Part shown: positions 59,362 to 64,000 of the stretch, in pieces | Layout of the letters: each line of letters begins with the position of its first letter | How positions within the stretch are numbered: the stretch's first letter is position 1 | NCBI RefSeq assembly: GCF_023954305.1 | Contig: NZ_JAMLIG010000001.1 | Coordinates: 2,542,001-2,606,000 of the forward strand | Direction: 5' to 3' | Source of the DNA: Mesorhizobium sp. | GTDB taxonomy: Bacteria; Pseudomonadota; Alphaproteobacteria; Rhizobiales; Rhizobiaceae | DNA length: 64,000 bases | The notes under the pieces: generated by a model | Databases searched by the model: none | Seen by the model: the letters and a program-made list of their open reading frames with translations, nothing else | Told to the model about the DNA's origin: nothing | Program-made: the position numbers and the translations under genes

Positions 59362-59517
59362 ATGGACCAGCCGCTCGAATCGATCCGCGCGATCGTCGTC
59401 GTTGGCGTGCAGGGCGGCTTCACCGTGGCGAGACCGCTGGTCGACCAAGGCCGCGGCGCCGCCGCGCTCGTGCGAGACTGGGCTCATCCCGCCCGGGTAG
59501 GTGGCGGATCGCCATGA
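59362..59517 (+). pseudogene. 51-codon ORF resembling the start of an NmrA-like Rossmann protein
   Basis: Between iolG and iolC lies a 51-codon frame. It starts 14 bp past iolG with GAGGAGC upstream, and its TGA overlaps the iolC ATG (ATGA). Its translation, IVVVGVQGGFTVARPLVDQG followed by ALVRD, reads like the first beta-alpha-beta of an NmrA/atypical-SDR domain (usual GATG-x-G, -alvRd-), then stops. It may be a decayed gene kept because it couples iolC translation, or a real small ORF. Labelled pseudogene as the better guess. Confidence 0.35.
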
Positions 59518-61424
59518 ACCCGGTCGCAAAGCCGCTCGACGTCATCACCATCGGCCGTGCCTCGGTCGACCTCTATGGCCAGCAGATCGGCTCGCGCCTT
59601 GAGGACGTATCGACGTTTGCCAAATCGGTCGGAGGCTGCCCCGCCAACATTGCCATCGGCTCGGCCAGGCTCGGATTGCGATCCGCGCTGCTGACGCGTG
59701 TCGGCAATGAGCAGATGGGCCGCTTCATTCGCGAGCAGATGGTGCGCGAGGGTGTTTCGACCGGGGGAATCGTCACCGATCCGGCACGGCTCACGGCGCT
59801 CGCCATCCTCTCGGTCCAGAACGACAAGTCTTTCCCGCTTCTGTTCTACCGCGAGAACTGCGCGGACATGGCGCTGTGCGAGGACGATGTCGATCCGGCC
59901 TTCATCGCTTCCGCCCGGGCGATCGTGGTGACCGGCACGCATTTCTCGCGGCCCAACACCGAGGCCGCGCAACGCAAAGCCATGCGACTCGCAAGAGCGG
60001 GCGGCGCGAAGATCGTGCTCGACATCGACTACCGGCCGAATCTGTGGGGGTTGGCCGGGCACGCCGAAGGCGACAACCGCTTCGTCGTATCGGAGACGGT
60101 CACGGCCAAGATGAAGAGCGTGCTGGCCGACTGCGACCTGATCGTCGGTACCGAGGAGGAGGTGCTGATCGCGTCGGGCGAGAGCGACTTGCTGGCGGCC
60201 CTGAAGGCGATACGCGCGGCGAGCGCCGCAACCATCGTGCTCAAGCGCGGGCCCATGGGCTGCATCGTCTACGACGGCCCTATACGCGACGATCTCGAGG
60301 ATGGGATCGTCGGGCGGGGATTCCCGATCGAGGTCTACAACGTGCTCGGCGCCGGGGATGCCTTCATGTCGGGTTTCCTGCGGGGGTGGCTGCGCGGTGA
60401 GAGCCTCGCCACCGCAGCGACCTGGGCCAATGCCTGCGGCGCGTTCGCGGTTTCGCGGCTCCTCTGCTCGCCGGAGAGCCCGACCTTCTCGGAACTGAGC
60501 CATTTTCTTGAACAGGGCAGCACGTTCCGTGCGCTGCGCAAGGATCCGGAGCTGAACCACATCCATTGGGCAACGACGCGCCGGCGTGCGCTGCCGTCGC
60601 TGACGGCGCTTGCCATCGACCATCGCGCGCAGCTGGAGGAAATGGCGCATCGCCATGGCGCCGGCACCGACAGGATCGGCGCGTTCAAACTGCTGGCGGT
60701 GAGGGCGGCGGCGCAGACCGCCGCCGGTCGCGACGGCTTCGGCATGCTGATCGACGGCCGGCTGGGGCGCGACGCGCTGTTCGAGGCGGCGAAGCATCCG
60801 TTCGCCTGGATTGCGCGGCCGGTGGAATTGCCGGGCTCGCGGCCGCTGCGTTTCGAACACGGTCTCGACATGGGTTCGGAGCTGGTCGAATGGCCCGTCG
60901 ACCATTGCGTGAAGGTCCTGTGCTTCTACCACCCGGAGGACCCTGCCGATCTGAAGCGCAAGCAGCAGGCCAAGCTGCGCACGCTGTTCGAGGCGACCCG
61001 GCGGATCGGGCGCGAGCTGCTGGTCGAGATCATCGCCGGAAAGAACGGGCCGGTTGGGGACGATACGGTCGCGACCGTGCTTTCCGAACTCTACGCGCTG
61101 GGTATCAGGCCCGACTGGTGGAAACTCGAGCCGCAATCCGTGGCGGGCTGGCGCGCGGTCGAAGCTGTTATCCTCGACAGGGATCCGTGGTGCCGCGGCG
61201 TGCTCGTGCTTGGCCTGGACGGGGCGATGGGCGAGATCGAGACCGCGCTGGAAACTGCCGCGCAGGCGCAGGTGGTGAAGGGGTTCGCGGTCGGCCGTAC
61301 GATCTTCCGGGAAGCGGCGGAAGGGTGGTTCGAGGGTCGCCTGTCGGACGACGCCGCGGTGACGATGATGGCGGAGAGGTTCGGCCGGCTGGCGAGGAAA
61401 TGGCTTGCGCTGCGGCCGGCGTGA
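59514..61424 (+). CDS. iolC: Bifunctional 5-dehydro-2-deoxygluconokinase with DUF2090 domain
   Basis: A 636-aa fusion found in proteobacterial iol clusters. Residues ~1-325 are a PfkB kinase: GRASVDLYGQQIGSRLEDVS, GGCPANIAIGSARLGLRSAL and catalytic NVLGAGDAFMSGFLRGWLRG. Residues ~340-636 are the DUF2090 (IolC C-terminal, aldolase-like) domain, starting LPSLTALAIDHRAQLEEMAH. The kinase phosphorylates 2-deoxy-5-keto-gluconate; DUF2090 probably provides the following aldolase step, as no separate iolJ is seen. Start overlaps the 51-codon ORF. Confidence 0.92.
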   Translation: MNPVAKPLDVITIGRASVDLYGQQIGSRLEDVSTFAKSVGGCPANIAIGSARLGLRSALLTRVGNEQMGRFIREQMVREGVSTGGIVTDPARLTALAILSVQNDKSFPLLFYRENCADMALCEDDVDPAFIASARAIVVTGTHFSRPNTEAAQRKAMRLARAGGAKIVLDIDYRPNLWGLAGHAEGDNRFVVSETVTAKMKSVLADCDLIVGTEEEVLIASGESDLLAALKAIRAASAATIVLKRGPMGCIVYDGPIRDDLEDGIVGRGFPIEVYNVLGAGDAFMSGFLRGWLRGESLATAATWANACGAFAVSRLLCSPESPTFSELSHFLEQGSTFRALRKDPELNHIHWATTRRRALPSLTALAIDHRAQLEEMAHRHGAGTDRIGAFKLLAVRAAAQTAAGRDGFGMLIDGRLGRDALFEAAKHPFAWIARPVELPGSRPLRFEHGLDMGSELVEWPVDHCVKVLCFYHPEDPADLKRKQQAKLRTLFEATRRIGRELLVEIIAGKNGPVGDDTVATVLSELYALGIRPDWWKLEPQSVAGWRAVEAVILDRDPWCRGVLVLGLDGAMGEIETALETAAQAQVVKGFAVGRTIFREAAEGWFEGRLSDDAAVTMMAERFGRLARKWLALRPA

Positions 61425-61440
61425 GAACGGGAGGAGTTCG

Positions 61441-63291
61441 ATGGGCAAGACGGTCCGGCTGACGATGGCGCAGGCGCTCGTGCGCTTCTTGGCCGCCCAG
61501 ATGACCGAGATCGACGGCCTGACAATGCCGATCTTCGGCGGCGTGTGGGCGATCTTCGGCCATGGCAATGTGGCCGCTCTTGGCGAGGCGCTCCATGCCG
61601 CGCGCGACGAACTGCCGACCTTCCGCGCCCACAACGAGCAGGCGATGGCGCATGCGGCGATCGGCTTCGCCAAGGCGCATTTCCGCCGGCGCTTCATGGC
61701 GTGCACGTCGTCGATCGGGCCGGGCGCGACGAACATGCTGACGGCAGCGGCCCTGGCGCATGTCAACCGGCTGCCGCTACTGCTCCTGCCCGGGGACGTC
61801 TTCGCCGGGCGGGTGCCCGATCCTGTCCTGCAGCAGGTCGAGGATTTTGGCGACGGGACGGTGTCGGTGAACGACTGTTTCCGCCCGGTGTCGCGCTACT
61901 TCGACCGTCTCACCCGGCCGGAGCAGATCGTTCCCGCGCTGAACCGCGCCATGCAGGTGCTGACCGATCCGGCCGAGTGCGGACCGGTGACGCTGTCGCT
62001 CTGCCAGGACGTGCAGGCCGAGGCCTACGACTATCCGGAACGCTTGTTCGAACAGCGGCTGTGGATGCCGCGGCGGACCGTGCCCGACGCGCGGGAGGCG
62101 CAGGCCGCGTCCGAACTTCTGCGCGAGGCGAAAAAGCCGATCATCATCGCCGGCGGCGGCGTCATCTACTCCCAGGCCAGCGCCGAACTCGCGGCATTCG
62201 CCGAAAAGCGCGGCATCCCCGTGATGGAAACGCAGGGCGGAAAATCCAGCCTGCCGCACGATCACCCGTTGAACATGGGAGCAGTGGGCGTCACGGGAAC
62301 ATCGGCCGCCAACGCGCTTGCCGGCGAGGCGGACCTGGTGCTCGCCGTCGGCACCCGCCTGCAGGATTTCACCACCGGCTCGTGGGCGTTGTTCGGCAAC
62401 GACGCGATGCGGGTCATCGGGCTGAACGTACAGCCGTTCGACGCCGGCAAGCACCTTGCGCATCCTCTCGTCGCCGATGCGCGGGCCGGTCTCGACATCC
62501 TCGACGCCAATCTCGGCGCCGGCAACGCGCCCGCGGCCTGGACGACGCGCGCCAAGACGCTGAAGGCCGAATGGCAAAAGGCGGCGGCGAAGGTGACCGC
62601 CGCGACCAACGCGGCGCTGCCCTCGGACGCACAGGTGATCGGCGCCGTGCAGCGTGCCATGGGCGGCGACATCCTGCTCGTCAACGCATCCGGTGGGCTG
62701 CCGGGCGAACTGCACAAGCTCTGGCAGGCCGCCGGTCCGGGCTCCTACCATGGCGAATACGGCTTCTCGACGATGGGATACGAGATCGCCGGCGGTCTCG
62801 GCGCCAAGATGGCGCGGCCGGACAGGGAGGTGGTCGTCATGGTCGGCGACGGCTCCTATCTGATGCTCAACTCGGAGATCGCCACGTCGGTGATGCTCGG
62901 CCTGAAGCTGACGATCGTGCTGCTCGACAACCGCGGCTTCGGTTGCATCAACCGGCTGCAGATGGCCACCGGCGGTGCGAACTTCAACAATCTCTTCCAG
63001 GACACGCGCCACGAGACATTGCCTCAGATCGATTTCGTCGGTCATGCGGCGAGCCTCGGTGCCATCGCCGAGAAGGCGGCGTCCGTGGCCGAACTGGAGG
63101 GCGCCCTCGAAAGGGCGAAACGCAACGACCGGACGACGGTGATCGTCATCGACACCGACCCGCTGATCTCCACGGCAGAGGGCGGTGCGTGGTGGGACGT
63201 TGCCGTGCCGCAGGTGAGCACCCGCACCCAGGTCGTCGAGGCGCGCAAGGCCTATGACGAGGCGGCGAGGCTGCAAAGGGTGGGGGACTGA
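61441..63291 (+). CDS. iolD: 3D-(3,5/4)-trihydroxycyclohexane-1,2-dione hydrolase (ThDP-dependent)
   Basis: A 616-aa thiamine diphosphate enzyme cleaving the ring diketone of the inositol pathway. N-terminal PYR domain: MPIFGGVWAIFGHGNVAALG, with the catalytic Glu in FRAHNEQAMAHAAIG. Central domain from ~200. C-terminal ThDP-binding motif: VVVMVGDGSYLMLNSEIATS (GDG ... N). Start MGKTVRLTMAQALVRFLAAQ follows GGGAGGA. One base separates the iolE start from its stop region. Confidence 0.93.
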   Translation: MGKTVRLTMAQALVRFLAAQMTEIDGLTMPIFGGVWAIFGHGNVAALGEALHAARDELPTFRAHNEQAMAHAAIGFAKAHFRRRFMACTSSIGPGATNMLTAAALAHVNRLPLLLLPGDVFAGRVPDPVLQQVEDFGDGTVSVNDCFRPVSRYFDRLTRPEQIVPALNRAMQVLTDPAECGPVTLSLCQDVQAEAYDYPERLFEQRLWMPRRTVPDAREAQAASELLREAKKPIIIAGGGVIYSQASAELAAFAEKRGIPVMETQGGKSSLPHDHPLNMGAVGVTGTSAANALAGEADLVLAVGTRLQDFTTGSWALFGNDAMRVIGLNVQPFDAGKHLAHPLVADARAGLDILDANLGAGNAPAAWTTRAKTLKAEWQKAAAKVTAATNAALPSDAQVIGAVQRAMGGDILLVNASGGLPGELHKLWQAAGPGSYHGEYGFSTMGYEIAGGLGAKMARPDREVVVMVGDGSYLMLNSEIATSVMLGLKLTIVLLDNRGFGCINRLQMATGGANFNNLFQDTRHETLPQIDFVGHAASLGAIAEKAASVAELEGALERAKRNDRTTVIVIDTDPLISTAEGGAWWDVAVPQVSTRTQVVEARKAYDEAARLQRVGD

Positions 63292-64000
63292 ATGATCCGC
63301 ATAGGCGCAAACCCGATCGGCTGGTCGAACGACGACATGCTGGAGATCGGCGGCAACATCCCGCTGGAGCGCTGCCTGGCCGAGGCGCGGCAGGCCGGCT
63401 TCACCGGCATGGAACTGGGCAACAAATTCCCGCGCAAGGCGCGCGACCTGCGGCCGATCCTGGAAAAGTACGGCCATGCGCTGGTCGGCGGCTGGTATTC
63501 GACGGAACTGCTGGTCCGTTCCCCCGAAGCGGAACTCGCGGCGGCGAAAGCGCATGCCACGCTGCTGAAGGAGATGGGCTGCTCCGTCTTCATCGCGGCC
63601 GAGACCTCCAATGCCATCCATGGCGACCGATCGAAGCCGCTTTCGGCGCGGCCGGTGCTCGGCAGGGGCGAATGGACGCAGTTCGGCGCGCGCTATACCG
63701 AGTTCGCGGAAGCCGTGCACGGGGAATACGGGTTGCGACTGGTGTATCATCACCACATGGGCACCTGCGTGCAGACCGAAGCGGACATCGACCGCTTCAT
63801 GGAGGTGACGGGCGATGCCGCGCACCTGCTGCTCGATACCGGCCATGCGACCTGGGGCGGCGCCGACCCGGCGCGGCTGGCGCGACACTACCGCTCGCGC
63901 ATCAGCCATGTGCACTGCAAGGATGTGCGCGACGCGGTCATGTGGCAGGCAAACCGCGAGGACTGGTCGTTCCTCGACTGCGTGCTGGCCGGCGTCTACA
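63292..64000 (+). CDS. iolE: Inosose dehydratase (partial, C-terminus outside window)
   Basis: The first 236 codons of a TIM-barrel sugar-phosphate isomerase/epimerase-family protein. It begins MIRIGANPIGWSNDDMLEIG, with LLLDTGHATWGG and YRSRISHVHCKDVRD holding metal ligands of the AP-endonuclease-2 fold. It dehydrates scyllo-inosose before IolD acts. It starts directly after the iolD stop. The remaining ~65 residues lie beyond the window, where iolB would often follow. Confidence 0.93.
   Translation, partial: MIRIGANPIGWSNDDMLEIGGNIPLERCLAEARQAGFTGMELGNKFPRKARDLRPILEKYGHALVGGWYSTELLVRSPEAELAAAKAHATLLKEMGCSVFIAAETSNAIHGDRSKPLSARPVLGRGEWTQFGARYTEFAEAVHGEYGLRLVYHHHMGTCVQTEADIDRFMEVTGDAAHLLLDTGHATWGGADPARLARHYRSRISHVHCKDVRDAVMWQANREDWSFLDCVLAGVY

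Noticed and set aside
1..64000. Mobile elements, CRISPR arrays, tRNA or rRNA genes, phage genes.
   Set aside because: Read through for transposase/integrase motifs, repeat-spacer arrays and tRNA-like sequences; none was recognised. A dedicated search could still find a divergent tRNA.

Overview
The window is GC-rich, tightly packed bacterial DNA. Its gene content (TRAP and Liv-type transporters, LysR/Lrp/AraC/IclR regulators, a dual-HTH LysR, an IolC carrying a C-terminal DUF2090 domain, a LigM-type demethylase) points to an alphaproteobacterium, most likely Hyphomicrobiales (Rhizobiales). This is inferred from gene families and composition only. No rRNA, tRNA, CRISPR array, insertion sequence, integrase or housekeeping gene was seen. 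Almost every gene belongs to a catabolic cluster with its own regulator and, usually, its own transporter.

Layout. (1) 1-3620, minus: TRAP transporter dctQ (cut by the window edge) and dctP, an NAD(P)-dependent oxidoreductase and a LysR regulator with two HTH domains. (2) 3738-7230, plus, divergent from LysR: a ring-cleavage operon with a GalB-like hydratase, a type I (VOC) extradiol dioxygenase, a GalC/RraA-like aldolase and a GalD/PrpF-like tautomerase. The last steps match the 4-oxalomesaconate branch to pyruvate and oxaloacetate. (3) 7257-8971: an Lrp regulator divergent from hppD. (4) 18845-9020, minus: one long operon of two aldehyde dehydrogenases separated by a 47-codon ORF, a complete Liv-type ABC importer whose LivF has an unusual ~250-residue tail, and a third aldehyde dehydrogenase. 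A divergent AraC gene (18996) lies next to direct-repeat operator candidates. (5) 22611-19915, minus: an MFS transporter and a LigM-like tetrahydrofolate-dependent aryl O-demethylase. (6) 22943-28495, plus: an AraC regulator, FGGY kinase, class II aldolase, class III aminotransferase and a second aldolase-like protein lacking the metal ligands.

(7) 28535-52464 is a large cluster, mostly minus strand. It holds two luciferase-like (LLM) monooxygenases, a flavin reductase, a Baeyer-Villiger-type monooxygenase, an Old-Yellow-Enzyme reductase, SDR dehydrogenases (one a tandem fusion), an SMP-30 lactonase, two CoA-forming ligases of different chemistry, two acyl-CoA dehydrogenases, an enoyl-CoA hydratase, a 3-hydroxyacyl-CoA dehydrogenase, a Liv-type ABC importer and an IclR regulator. 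Together they look like oxygenation, lactone formation and opening, CoA activation and beta-oxidation of an alicyclic or terpenoid-like substrate. An 18-bp palindrome (GTTTCACA-N2-TGTGAAAC) recurs upstream of three of its transcription units, with a conserved ~24-bp spacing to a TTGACT-like -35 element, and a degenerate copy sits in front of the IclR gene. This candidate regulon is the most interesting unexplained structure in the window.

(8) 52919-64000: an inositol-monophosphatase-family gene, a ferric-type (FbpABC/AfuABC-like) ABC importer with a fused double permease, and divergently iolG, a 51-codon ORF, iolC-DUF2090, iolD and iolE (cut by the window end). The arrangement suggests myo-inositol catabolism and raises the possibility that the importer carries a phosphorylated polyol rather than iron.
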